Of a stretch of DNA of 64,000 nucleotides, positions 21,951 to 30,948 are shown in pieces. Source of the DNA: CAVROP01 sp050012175 (GTDB lineage: Bacteria > Acidobacteriota > Terriglobia > UBA7540); assembly GCA_050012175.1 (NCBI GenBank), contig JBEKHR010000011.1, positions 82,237 to 146,236 of the forward strand, read 5' to 3'. Every line of letters begins with the position of its first letter. Within the stretch, counting starts at the first letter, position 1. The notes under the pieces were generated by a model. The model was given only the letters and a program-made list of their open reading frames with translations. It was not told the DNA's origin and ran no database searches. The translations under genes were made by a program, and so were the position numbers.

Positions 21951-24377
21951 ATGGGCACACTGCTCCAGGACTTGCGCTACGGCTTACGAATGCTGGCGAA
22001 GAATCCAGGCTTCACGGCCATTGTTGTGCTCACGCTGGCACTCGGCATTGGCGCGAATAGCACCATTTTCAGTTGGATCAACTCCACGTTGCTGGACCCT
22101 ATTCCGGGAGTTGCCGACACCAGCGAGCTCGTTTCGGTTATGAGAGGCGAGCGAAGTGAGCACCCCACGCCGCCGTTCTCTTATCCGGACTACGTGGACT
22201 TGCGCGCGAGGACCCGGAGCTTGTCGGGGCTCCTGGCGTACCACGACGATTTCGTGTCCCTCACCGGCACCAATAAGCCGGAGCGCATTTATGGGGCGGT
22301 TGTTTCCGCGGATTACTTCGACGTGATCGGCGTGCGCCCCATCCTCGGTCGCGGCTTCCAGCCCGTGGAAGAGGAAAACCCCGGAGGGATGCCGGCAGTC
22401 GTGATCAGCTATGCCTTGTGGCAGAGCCATTTCGGCGCAGACTCGTCTGTTATCGGCAAGACCATCCAGATCAACCGCCGGTTGGGGACGATTGTGGGAG
22501 TGGCTCCTCCGGATTTCCAAGGATGCAAGACGGGGCTGCGAACCGACCTCTGGTTCCCCCTGGTTTATGGGGGAGATCAGTTCCGCGAACGCGACGCGTA
22601 TTGGCTCAACGTGCTCGGCAGGCTCAAGGGCGGGGTCAATCGACGCCAAGCCGAAGAGGAACTGAATCTTCAAATGCAGCGCATCGTCGAGCAGTATCCC
22701 GATTCCCATCGTGGCCCCAACCAGATCACCCTGGACCCGCTCTGGCGCTCGCCCTTTGGAGCGAACGTCTATATGTACAAGAGCCTGCCCATGTTGCTGG
22801 CGCTGGCGGCAGTGTTGCTTTTGCTGGCCTGCGCCAACGTCGCGAATCTGCTGCTGGTGCGCTCCGTTGCTCGCCGTCGTGAGGTTGCCCTGCGCTTGTC
22901 GATGGGCGCCAGTCGCTGGCGACTGGTACGCCAGCTCTTGGTGGAGAGCTTGCTGCTCGCCCTGCTAGGCGGCGGGGTCGCCATGCTGCTCACTAACTGG
23001 ACTGCTGGGGCGTTTGCAGCTTTCTTCCCGCCCATTACTAACTTGCCGCTCACAATCAATGGGCACGCCGACCGCACCGTGCTCGCTGTGACGATCCTCA
23101 TCTCAATTCTCACCGCCCTGATCTTCGGCATTCTGCCGGCGCTACGCGCTTCCAGCTTGGCGCCCATCGCCGTGCTGAAGGAGGAGGCGGGCAGTATGTC
23201 GGGCGGAATTCACAAGTCGCGGCTTTCCCGCGCCTTGGTCGTGGCGCAGATTTCCCTTTCGCTACTTCTGCTGATCTGTGCCGGCCTGTTCTCCCGCAGC
23301 CTGCAAAACTCCCAGCGGTTGGATCCCGGTTTTGACCCCAATCACGTGCTACTGGCTTCCTACGAACTTGGGCCCGCGGGCTATTCAGAAGCTCAAGGCA
23401 TCGCCTTCCACCGGCAATTGCTCTCGAAGCTCGAAGCCCTGCCCGGGATTGAAGCGGTGACCCTGGCGGATTTCTCGCCTCTCAGTTTCACTCTCCATAC
23501 CGACTATGTCCATCCCGATGGTTACCTCCCACAGCCCGGCGAATCCATGGAAGTCAGCCGCGCCATCGTGGGTCCGAACTACCTCCGGACGATGCGGATT
23601 CGCATCATTGCAGGGCGTGACTTCACTGAGCAGGATATGGAAAAGTCACAGCGGGTTGCCATCGTCAATCAGCAGTTTGTGGACCAATACTGGCCCGGGC
23701 AAGATCCGCTTGGCAAGCGGATTAGCATCTACGGACAGTGGTTTAACGTTGTGGGCGTGGCTCGAAATGGTAAGTACCGCCGCCTGGTTTATCCCCCGGA
23801 GCCCGTTTTCTTCCAGCCTCTTTACCAGCGCTACCGCGATCTGGTGATCATTCACGCGCGGGTGTCACGTGATCCGCAGGCTTACGCCGCAGCGGTGGAA
23901 AGAACCGTCCACGAACTCAATGCCGATTTACCCGTCTTCGGGGTGACCACTCTCAAATCCAGCATGCAGCTTGGGAGCATTTTTGAACGGCTCGCCGGAA
24001 CCTTCGCCAGCGCCTTTGGATTACTGGCGCTAGTCCTCGCCGCCGTGGGCATCTACGGAGTGATCGCTTACACCACGCGCCAGCGCACGCATGAGATTGC
24101 CATTCGCATGGCGCTCGGAGCACAGCGAGCGGAGGTCTTCCGGCTGGTGCTGGGCCAGGGGCTGCGGCTGACGATCACCGGGTTGGGCTCGGGTATTGCG
24201 ATATCACTCGCACTTACACGCTACCTCAAAAGCTTGCTCTTTGGGGTCGCCACTAGCGATCTGTGGACCTATGCGGCGGTGACATTGCTGCTGTGCCTGG
24301 TGTCACTCGTCGCCTGCTATATCCCCGCGCGGCGGGCAACCAAGGTCGATCCCATGGAGGCGCTGCGGTACGAATAG
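21951..24377 (+). CDS. ADOP-family MacB-like permease 1
   Basis: 808 residues. N-terminal ADOP motif (LLQDLRYGLRMLAKNPGFTA), first helix about 21-42, a periplasmic MacB_PCD domain, a first FtsX block with three helices (about 280-400, LLALAAVLLLLACANVANLL), a second periplasmic domain, and a second FtsX block ending ARRATKVDPMEALRYE. It is a tandem duplication of the four-helix MacB unit without an ATPase domain. Its periplasmic start SYPDYVDLRARTRSLSG differs from the other four, so it belongs to a separate sub-branch. ATG at 21951 after GAGGTG. Confidence 0.93.
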   Translation: MGTLLQDLRYGLRMLAKNPGFTAIVVLTLALGIGANSTIFSWINSTLLDPIPGVADTSELVSVMRGERSEHPTPPFSYPDYVDLRARTRSLSGLLAYHDDFVSLTGTNKPERIYGAVVSADYFDVIGVRPILGRGFQPVEEENPGGMPAVVISYALWQSHFGADSSVIGKTIQINRRLGTIVGVAPPDFQGCKTGLRTDLWFPLVYGGDQFRERDAYWLNVLGRLKGGVNRRQAEEELNLQMQRIVEQYPDSHRGPNQITLDPLWRSPFGANVYMYKSLPMLLALAAVLLLLACANVANLLLVRSVARRREVALRLSMGASRWRLVRQLLVESLLLALLGGGVAMLLTNWTAGAFAAFFPPITNLPLTINGHADRTVLAVTILISILTALIFGILPALRASSLAPIAVLKEEAGSMSGGIHKSRLSRALVVAQISLSLLLLICAGLFSRSLQNSQRLDPGFDPNHVLLASYELGPAGYSEAQGIAFHRQLLSKLEALPGIEAVTLADFSPLSFTLHTDYVHPDGYLPQPGESMEVSRAIVGPNYLRTMRIRIIAGRDFTEQDMEKSQRVAIVNQQFVDQYWPGQDPLGKRISIYGQWFNVVGVARNGKYRRLVYPPEPVFFQPLYQRYRDLVIIHARVSRDPQAYAAAVERTVHELNADLPVFGVTTLKSSMQLGSIFERLAGTFASAFGLLALVLAAVGIYGVIAYTTRQRTHEIAIRMALGAQRAEVFRLVLGQGLRLTITGLGSGIAISLALTRYLKSLLFGVATSDLWTYAAVTLLLCLVSLVACYIPARRATKVDPMEALRYE

Positions 24378-24484
24378 GTGTCAGGTGTCGGGTGCCAGGT
24401 GTCAGCTTTCAGCCGTCAGCGGTCAGCTTGCCGCCGGCCGCATCGGTTGTTTGCTGATAGCTGAAAGCTGATGGCTGATAGCTT
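24375..24484. repeat. TCAGC heptad element between permeases 1 and 2
   Basis: Begins at the stop codon with GGTGTCA-type units, then TCAGCTTTCAGCCGTCAGC, a core (CCGCCGGCCGCATCGGTTGT) and the complementary right arm ending GATGGCTGATAGCTTG. The core is shared with the element at 29897-30006. Confidence 0.85.
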
Positions 24485-24504
24485 GCTATCTGTTGAGGTG
24501 GATG

Positions 24505-26991
24505 ATGTTGACTCTGCTCCAGGACTTGCGCTACGGCTTACGCATGCTGGCCAAGAACCCGGGCTTCACGGCAGTGGCTGTGCTTTCGCTCGCGCTCGGC
24601 ATTGGCGCGGGCACCGCTGTGTTCTCGCTCGTCAATGCCATCCTGCTGCGCTCGCTGCCCGTGCCGAATCCCCAGGAACTGCGCGTGATCCGGTGGACAG
24701 GCGACTATGTGCATATGACGTCCCTTAACGAGCCGTTGGCCACAACCAGCGGCAGCCGAATGTCCGCCCATTCCGTTACCCATCCCGCCTTTCTTAATCT
24801 GCGCGAACAAGGTGCCGCGCTGGCCAACATCTTCGGGTTTCAACCACTCCAGGACATTACGGCTCGTGCGAAGAGCGAGGCATTCACGACCAGAGGGATG
24901 ATGGTCTCGGACAATTTCTTCTCCGGTCTCGGGGTACATCCATTCATGGGCCGGCTGTTGAATGCAGAGGAAGATTTCAAGGGTTCCGCGACGAGCGTGG
25001 TGATCACCTACGATTGGTGGGAAAGACACCTCGCTCTGGATCCCGGCGTGCTCGGCCAGACAGTCGTGCTGGACGGCACCGGTTTCACGGTGGTCGGCGT
25101 GCTCCCGCCAGAGTTTTCCGGCGTAGTGCCGGGCGATCCGAGCGAGTTCTATGTGCCGATGGCGGCCCAATCGCAGTTCTTGTATAGGCCGATTACTGAG
25201 AGCTATCACTGGTTTGTGCGCCTCATGGCCCGGCTTCGGCCCGGTGTCAGCGACACTCAACTGCGGGCCACGCTGGACGTCGCTTTTGCCCGCGAGGCCG
25301 GTGCGATCATGAAAGACCCGAGGATATTGATGGAGCCGGGTCGCGGCGGGCTGGCGATTGACCGCAACAACTACCGCAAGCCGCTACTGTTGATGCTGGG
25401 TGTGGTCGGCCTGGTCATGCTGGTGGCGTGCGCCAACCTCGCCGGTCTGTCGCTGGCACGCGGCGCCACTCGGGAGCACGAACTGGCGGTGCGCGCCGCC
25501 ATCGGCGCCGGCCGCTGGCGGCTCGTCCGCCAGTCGCTCACGGAGAGTCTGGTGCTCGCATCGCTCGGCGGCGGGTTCGGCGTCCTGGTGGCCATGTGGG
25601 GCAAGACTGCAATCTCCCGCCTGCTTGCCGGGTCCGCGGACGGTTTGCACTACGACCTCTCTCTTGATCTCACCGTTTTGAGCTTCAGCCTGGCCACTGC
25701 ACTGGTTACCGGCCTGCTGTCGGGTCTGCTCCCGGCGTTGCGGGCTGGTCGCGTGGATCCTCTCGGCGGGCTCAAGAGCCACGGTGCGCTCAGCGCGCCA
25801 CGATTGCGGGCCGGCAAGGTCCTTGTCGCCGCACAAGTCTGCCTCTCATTGTTGCTGCTGACTGGCGCAGGTCTCTACCTCCGCACCCTCGTCAATCTCA
25901 CGCATATCGACGCGGGTTTCAACACGGAAAGTCTGCTGCTGTTTCAGCTTAATCCGGGCGGCGCCGGTTACGACGATGTCGCGCGGCGCACGACATTCTA
26001 CGCACAGGTGCAGGACTCACTCTCCGCTATTCCCGGCGTGCGAGGGGCAACCTTCCTGGGTTATCCGCTGCTTAACAACACGGGATGGTCGGGCTGGTTC
26101 TTCCTTCCTGACCGTTTCGCAGATTACAGGGAGGGCATGCAGTCCTACCGGCTGACGGTGGGTGAGACCTTCTTCGCGACCATGGGCATACCCGTGTTGC
26201 AGGGACGTGGGTTGAGCGCCGCCGATGCCGAAGGCGCTCCCGAGGTCGTTGTGGTCAACGAGACCTTCGCCCGAGAATACTCGCCCGATAGGAACCCGGT
26301 TGGCCGGACCGTGCACATCTTGATGTACGACTGGCGGATCGTCGGGGTGTGCCGCGATGCCAAATACCTCAACGTCAAAGAGGCAGCGCCGCCGACCGTG
26401 TATTTTCCCTTCCGCCAGATCTCCTACATGCCCTCGATGCGAAATAACTACAGGAATGCCTATTTCGCGCTGCGAACCGCGCTGCCGCCGATGGCCCTCA
26501 CGACTGCCGCCCGCAAGGCCGTGGCTGCAATCGATCCCAACGTGCCGCTCGCCAACATCACAACACAAGATGCTGTGCGCGACAGAAACATCAACCAAGA
26601 GCGCCTCCTGGCCACGCTGTGCGGTGCGCTCGCGGGCCTCGCGCTGTTGCTCTCGTGCATCGGTCTGTATGGGTTGATGGCCTATCACGTCGCACGCCGG
26701 ACCCGCGAGTTCGCCATCCGCATGGCGCTAGGAGCCAGCCGCCGGAACATCGCCGACCCGATCCTGCGCGAGGCGCTACTGCTCGCCGCTCTCGGGGTAG
26801 CCATTGGTGTGCCCGTCGCCCTCACGCTCGCACGGTTCATCAAAAGCCAGTTGTATGGAGTTGCTCCTACCGACCCCGTCACGCTCATCGGTGCCGGTGT
26901 TCTGTTAATCGCGGTTGCAGTTCTGGCCGCGTGGATCCCCGCCCGACGCGCAGCGAAGGTCGATCCCATGGCGGCGCTGCGGCACGAGTAA
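24505..26991 (+). CDS. ADOP-family MacB-like permease 2
   Basis: 828 residues from ATG at 24505, chosen by analogy with permeases 1 and 4, where GAGGTG stands four bases before ATG; a second ATG and a TTG lie just upstream. Same layout as permease 1: ADOP motif, MacB_PCD, FtsX (LLLMLGVVGLVMLVACANLA), MacB_PCD, FtsX, and the end ARRAAKVDPMAALRHE. Its final RYE is changed to RHE. Between the first helix and first periplasmic domain it carries a longer segment (MTSLNEPLATTSGSRMSAHS). Followed directly by the four-helix-bundle element. Confidence 0.92.
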   Translation: MLTLLQDLRYGLRMLAKNPGFTAVAVLSLALGIGAGTAVFSLVNAILLRSLPVPNPQELRVIRWTGDYVHMTSLNEPLATTSGSRMSAHSVTHPAFLNLREQGAALANIFGFQPLQDITARAKSEAFTTRGMMVSDNFFSGLGVHPFMGRLLNAEEDFKGSATSVVITYDWWERHLALDPGVLGQTVVLDGTGFTVVGVLPPEFSGVVPGDPSEFYVPMAAQSQFLYRPITESYHWFVRLMARLRPGVSDTQLRATLDVAFAREAGAIMKDPRILMEPGRGGLAIDRNNYRKPLLLMLGVVGLVMLVACANLAGLSLARGATREHELAVRAAIGAGRWRLVRQSLTESLVLASLGGGFGVLVAMWGKTAISRLLAGSADGLHYDLSLDLTVLSFSLATALVTGLLSGLLPALRAGRVDPLGGLKSHGALSAPRLRAGKVLVAAQVCLSLLLLTGAGLYLRTLVNLTHIDAGFNTESLLLFQLNPGGAGYDDVARRTTFYAQVQDSLSAIPGVRGATFLGYPLLNNTGWSGWFFLPDRFADYREGMQSYRLTVGETFFATMGIPVLQGRGLSAADAEGAPEVVVVNETFAREYSPDRNPVGRTVHILMYDWRIVGVCRDAKYLNVKEAAPPTVYFPFRQISYMPSMRNNYRNAYFALRTALPPMALTTAARKAVAAIDPNVPLANITTQDAVRDRNINQERLLATLCGALAGLALLLSCIGLYGLMAYHVARRTREFAIRMALGASRRNIADPILREALLLAALGVAIGVPVALTLARFIKSQLYGVAPTDPVTLIGAGVLLIAVAVLAAWIPARRAAKVDPMAALRHE

Positions 26992-27450
26992 AGCAGTGGT
27001 TAGTGGCTGGTGGTTAGCGGCCAGGAGCAAGCTGCGGTTGGTGGAGGAACGATATGACCGGAAACGGTGAGATCAAGAGTTATCGGGATCTTCTTATCTG
27101 GCAGAAGGGCATGGCCTTGGCGAAGCAGGTTTACGCCATGACCTGTGCCTTCCCTGGTGATGAGAGGTTTGGCTTGACTGCGCAGATGCGGCGGGCGGTT
27201 GTTTCGGTTCCGTCCAATATCGCCGAGGGGCAGGCACGGCGAGGGAGAAAGGAATTCGTCCAGTTCCTCTCTCATGCGGAAGGCTGGTTGGCGGAACTGG
27301 ACACGCAATTGACGCTTGCAGTCGAACTGGGGTACTGCCGCCCGTCCGACGCTCAGGGAAGTGTGGCAACGATCGCCGAACTGCAAAAGATGATAGCCTC
27401 GTTGCGTGGGAAGCTCGCGGCCCGGCTAGCCACTAACCACTAACCACTTG
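26992..27450. mobile_element. Heptad-arm element enclosing a four-helix-bundle ORF
   Basis: Left arm GTGGTTA, GTGGCTG, GTGGTTA, GCGGCCA (26995-27024); the IVP-like ORF at 27054-27443; right arm GGCTAGC, CACTAAC, CACTAAC, CACTTGC (about 27424-27450). The two arms are reverse complements built on a 7-bp period. The right arm encodes the ORF's last residues and its TAA stop. It replaces the TCAGC element found in the other gaps of this permease cluster. Calling it mobile is inference. Confidence 0.6.
27054..27443 (+). CDS. Four-helix-bundle protein (23S rRNA intervening-sequence / S23 family)
   Basis: 129 residues. The family pattern is clear: SYRDLLIWQKGMALAKQVYA (9-28), FPGDERFGLTAQMRRAVVSV, then PSNIAEGQARRGRKEFVQFL and a fourth helix ELQKMIASLRGKL. 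Such proteins are encoded within intervening sequences of some 23S rRNA genes, flanked by pairing arms, and also stand alone in many genomes; Avd of retroelements shares the fold. Molecular function is unsettled. ATG at 27054 with GGAGGAA. The last codons (LATNH, stop) are made of heptad-repeat DNA, so the gene and the repeat arms look like one unit. Confidence 0.9.
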   Translation: MTGNGEIKSYRDLLIWQKGMALAKQVYAMTCAFPGDERFGLTAQMRRAVVSVPSNIAEGQARRGRKEFVQFLSHAEGWLAELDTQLTLAVELGYCRPSDAQGSVATIAELQKMIASLRGKLAARLATNH

Positions 27451-27469
27451 CCCGTTGAGGGAGGACACG

Positions 27470-29899
27470 ATGAGCACTCTGCTTCACGACTTGCGGTACG
27501 GCCTGCGAATGCTGGCGAAGGACCCCGGCTTTACGGCCGTGGCGGTGATTGCGCTGGCCCTTGGCATTGGGGCCAACACCTCCATCTTCAGCGGTGTAAA
27601 CGCCATGCTACTTCACCCCTTTGCCTTCAAGCATCTTGACCGCATCGTTACGGTGTGGGAGACCGTGCCGAAGCAGAATGAGAACCATATCAAGGCCGCT
27701 CCAGCGAACTTCCGTGACTGGAGGGAGCAAAGCAAAGGGTTCGACATGCTCGCGGCCGGTCATGGCTGGGACGTCAACCTGACCGGCGCCGGTGTTGCCG
27801 AGCGCGTCGAGGGCTATCAGGTCAGCGCTGGCTTGTTCCCCCTGCTGGGGATGCCGCCCCAGTATGGCCGGGCCATCACCGCGGGCGATTTTCAGCCCGG
27901 GCATACGTCCGTCGTGGTTCTCAGCTATGGATTCTGGCAGCGGCATCTTGGCGCGGACCTCGGCATTGTTGGTAAGAGCCTGCACTTGAATGGGCAGGAA
28001 TTCACGGTCGTCGGCATCATGCCTGCGGACTTCGATTATCCTGTGGGCGCCGAGGCCTGGGCCCCTCTCGACCTCGGCGCCGCCGAAAACGCGGACCGGG
28101 CGGGTCATTATTTGGAAGTCATTGGCCGCTTGAAATCCGGAACCACCATGGCGCAGGCGCAGGCGGATCTTGAGACCATCGCAGCCCACCTGGCGCAGCA
28201 ATATCCGCAGACGAACGCCGGCCACGGGGTGAGAGTGATGAGTCTGGTCGAAGATCTCACCTACGGTTCCCGGCAGTTCCTTTGGGTGCTGATGGGCGCC
28301 GCTGCGTTCGTTCTGCTTCTCGCTTGCGCCAATGTGGCGAACCTGCAGTTGGCCCGCGCCACCGTACGGCAAAAGGAACTCGCGGTGCGCCTCGCCCTAG
28401 GCGCGAGCCGGTGGCAGATTACGCGGCAGTTACTGGTGGAAAGTGTGGTGCTGGCCCTGCTGGGCGGACTGGCGGGAGTGCTACTCGCCAGTTGGGGAGG
28501 TGAACTCATGCAGCGGACCATCCCGCCGTTCATCGTTCAGCACATACCGGGAATAAAGCACATGAAGGTTGATTCCGTAGTCCTGGCGTTCACCCTCGTG
28601 GTGACGCTCCTCACCGGAATCCTTGCCGGGCTCGCCCCGGCATTGCACGTATCGAACCCTGACCCTAATGAGGCGCTGAAGGAGGGTGTTCGCGGCGGGA
28701 GCGCCAACCCCGGGCGGAAGCGTCTCCGCGCGCTGCTGGTGGTTACCGAGGTCGCGCTCGCGCTGGTCTTGCTGGTGGGCGCCGGACTGATGGTGAAGGG
28801 ATTTGGTACCCTGTTAAATCAATATCCGGGCTTCGATCGCAGTAACGTGTTGACCTTCCGTATCGCGCTCGCTGAATCGAAAGCTCGAGATAAAGCTCGC
28901 GTGAGGGATTTCTACGCTCAGGTCATTGAGAAGTTACAGGTCCTGCCCGGTGTCGACTCGGCTGCTGCGGTCACCAGCCTGCCATCGGGTTGGAGCTGGA
29001 ACCGGACGGAATACACGGCCGAGGGGCAGCCTCCTGCCGCTCCGGGCATGATGCGTGTGGCCGTGTGGCAGTCCATTACCCCCGGCTTTTTCCGCGCCCT
29101 GCGCATACCGCTGCTCGAGGGACGGCTTATTACAGCTCAAGACGGCCCTGATGCTCCGCTGGCCATTGTTATCAGCCAAAGCATGGCGCATCGGATCTGG
29201 GGCAGCCAGGACCCCGTCGGAAAGCGCATCAAGTTCGGCCGGGCAGAAAGCAGCGAGCCGTGGCAGACCATCGTCGGTGTGGTGGGCGATATCGAGCAAT
29301 CGCCTTTCAATCGTGTGCCGCAGCCAACCGCGTACTTTCCGTTCGCCCAAATGCCACTAGCCTCTTCAGCCCTGGTGGTGCGCACGTCGGGCAATCCCAT
29401 TGCTCTGGCCGCCTCAACGCGCGCCCAGGTGCGAAGCGTGGACGCGGACCAGCCCCCCTACGACATGCGGACGCTCGAGCAGCTCATCTCAGACAATGTC
29501 AGCGGTGTCGAGTCCTCAGCGCGCATGATGTTTGTGTTTGGTGTTGTCGCCCTTGTACTCTCGGCCTCCGGGATTTTTGCGCTCATGACCTACTCCGTCA
29601 CGCAACGCACTCATGAGATCGGTGTACGCATGGCGCTGGGAGCGCAGCGCGCCGACGTGCTCAGGCTCGTGGTGGGTTATGCAATCAAGCTGGCGATCGT
29701 TGGCCTGGCGATCGGAGTGCCCATTGCGCTGGCGCTCACGCGCGCGCTCTCGAGCTTGCTCTTCGGCGTCGTCCGGATCGATACTCCGGTTTTCGCCCTG
29801 TTCACACTTTTGCTTGCGCTGGTCGCGGCCCTGGCAGCTTATATTCCGGCCCGCCGGGCGACCCAGGTCGATCCGATAGTGGCGCTGCGCTACGAATAG
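27470..29899 (+). CDS. ADOP-family MacB-like permease 3
   Basis: 809 residues from ATG at 27470 (GGGAGG upstream; the longer frame from a TTG at 27455 has no ribosome site). ADOP motif DLRYGLRMLAKDPGFTAVAV, periplasmic domain starting ITVWETVPKQNENHIKAAPA-like sequence, FtsX helices around LMGAAAFVLLLACANVANLQ, second half with FVFGVVALVLSASGIFALMT, and the end ARRATQVDPIVALRYE. Glutamine replaces lysine in the terminal motif. It follows the four-helix-bundle element and precedes the first ATPase gene. Confidence 0.92.
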   Translation: MSTLLHDLRYGLRMLAKDPGFTAVAVIALALGIGANTSIFSGVNAMLLHPFAFKHLDRIVTVWETVPKQNENHIKAAPANFRDWREQSKGFDMLAAGHGWDVNLTGAGVAERVEGYQVSAGLFPLLGMPPQYGRAITAGDFQPGHTSVVVLSYGFWQRHLGADLGIVGKSLHLNGQEFTVVGIMPADFDYPVGAEAWAPLDLGAAENADRAGHYLEVIGRLKSGTTMAQAQADLETIAAHLAQQYPQTNAGHGVRVMSLVEDLTYGSRQFLWVLMGAAAFVLLLACANVANLQLARATVRQKELAVRLALGASRWQITRQLLVESVVLALLGGLAGVLLASWGGELMQRTIPPFIVQHIPGIKHMKVDSVVLAFTLVVTLLTGILAGLAPALHVSNPDPNEALKEGVRGGSANPGRKRLRALLVVTEVALALVLLVGAGLMVKGFGTLLNQYPGFDRSNVLTFRIALAESKARDKARVRDFYAQVIEKLQVLPGVDSAAAVTSLPSGWSWNRTEYTAEGQPPAAPGMMRVAVWQSITPGFFRALRIPLLEGRLITAQDGPDAPLAIVISQSMAHRIWGSQDPVGKRIKFGRAESSEPWQTIVGVVGDIEQSPFNRVPQPTAYFPFAQMPLASSALVVRTSGNPIALAASTRAQVRSVDADQPPYDMRTLEQLISDNVSGVESSARMMFVFGVVALVLSASGIFALMTYSVTQRTHEIGVRMALGAQRADVLRLVVGYAIKLAIVGLAIGVPIALALTRALSSLLFGVVRIDTPVFALFTLLLALVAALAAYIPARRATQVDPIVALRYE

Positions 29900-30006
29900 G
29901 TGTCAGGTGTCGGGTGTCAGGTGTCAGTTATCAGCCGTCAGCGGTCAGCTTGCCGCCGGTCGCATTGGCCGTTTGCTGATAGCTGAAAGCTGACGGCTGA
30001 TAGCTT
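29897..30006. repeat. TCAGC heptad element between permease 3 and ATPase 1
   Basis: Starts at the stop codon with GGTGTCA units, then TCAGTTATCAGCCGTCAGC, core CCGCCGGTCGCATTGGCCGT, right arm GCTGATAGCTGAAAGCTGAC and GGCTGATAGCTTA. Core nearly identical to that of the element at 24375-24484. Confidence 0.85.
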
Positions 30007-30043
30007 ATCTTTTGAATGAATCAATGACGTAAAGGAGATGAAA

Positions 30044-30790
30044 ATGGACTCTAACTCGGAAGCCGAAGCTACCTCCCGGAACTCCCCGCAAGATAAATCG
30101 AACGGTTCCGGTCAAACTCTGATTCAACTGGAGGGTGTCACTAAGGTCTTTTACACCGACGAGGTGGAGACGCACGCCCTTTCCGGTATCCACTTGCAGA
30201 TCAAGAAAGGCGAATACCTTTCCATCGCCGGTCCCTCGGGCTGCGGGAAATCCACCCTGCTTTCCATCTTGGGGCTGCTCGATTCACCCACCGATGGGAA
30301 GTACACTCTGAACGGCACCGGGGTCGAAGACCTCTCGTTATCGCAGCGCACCCGGATTCGCAACCGCGAAATCGGTTTTATTTTTCAGGCCTTCAACCTC
30401 ATCGGCGATTTGAACGTTTATGAAAACGTGGAGTTGCCTTTGACCTACCGCGGTATGCCTTCCGCGGAACGCAAACAACGCGTGCAAGAGGCGCTGGAAA
30501 GGGTGGGGATGTCCCATCGCATGAAGCATTATCCTTCCCAACTCTCCGGGGGTCAGCAGCAGCGCGTGGCGGTGGCGCGGGCGCTGGCCGGGAAGCCGTC
30601 GATTCTGCTGGCCGATGAGCCCACGGGAAACCTGGACTCCAAGAACGGGGAGGCGGTGATGGAGCTGTTGCGCGAACTCCACCGTGAAGGCGCCACCATC
30701 TGCATGGTCACTCATGATCCGCGCTACGCCGAGTTCGCCGACCGGACCGTTCATCTTTTCGATGGCCAGATCGTGGAAGAGACCCAGTAG
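30044..30790 (+). CDS. LolD/MacB-type ABC ATPase 1
   Basis: 248 residues from ATG at 30044; AAAGGAG six bases upstream favours this over the ATG at 30038. Walker A GPSGCGKST at 63-71, Q-loop Q115 in IFQAFNLIGDLNV, signature LSGGQQQRVAVARAL from 167, Walker B ILLADEPTGNLD from 187, and the H-loop in MVTHDPRYAEFAD. All residues for ATP hydrolysis are present. It is of the family that pairs with MacB/FtsX permeases. It could power any of the five ADOP permeases, which lack their own nucleotide-binding domain. The N-terminal 25 residues are a polar extension. Confidence 0.93.
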   Translation: MDSNSEAEATSRNSPQDKSNGSGQTLIQLEGVTKVFYTDEVETHALSGIHLQIKKGEYLSIAGPSGCGKSTLLSILGLLDSPTDGKYTLNGTGVEDLSLSQRTRIRNREIGFIFQAFNLIGDLNVYENVELPLTYRGMPSAERKQRVQEALERVGMSHRMKHYPSQLSGGQQQRVAVARALAGKPSILLADEPTGNLDSKNGEAVMELLRELHREGATICMVTHDPRYAEFADRTVHLFDGQIVEETQ

Positions 30791-30817
30791 TGATTGACTC
30801 ATTGAATCAATGCTAAT

Positions 30818-30929
30818 GAAGCAGTCAGCTATCAGCCGTCAGCGGTCAGCAATCAGCCCTCAGCAGGCAGCGGGCATGCAGTCGCCACCGTCGTTTGCTG
30901 ATAGCTGAAAGCTGACGGCTGACAGCTTG
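30818..30929. repeat. TCAGC heptad element between ATPase 1 and permease 4
   Basis: Left arm GAAGCAGTCAGCTATCAGCC, GTCAGCGGTCAGCAATCAGC; short core with GCGGGCATGCAGTCGCCACC; right arm GCTGATAGCTGAAAGCTGAC, GGCTGACAGCTTG. Preceded by ATTGACTCATTGAATCAATG, similar to the period-8 sequence at 41719. Confidence 0.85.
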
Positions 30930-30948
30930 CGAACTTTTGAGGTGAAAG

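Noticed and set aside
26992..27450. Diversity-generating retroelement, because Avd shares the four-helix-bundle fold
   Set aside because: No reverse transcriptase, template/variable repeat pair or adenine-biased variation is visible.
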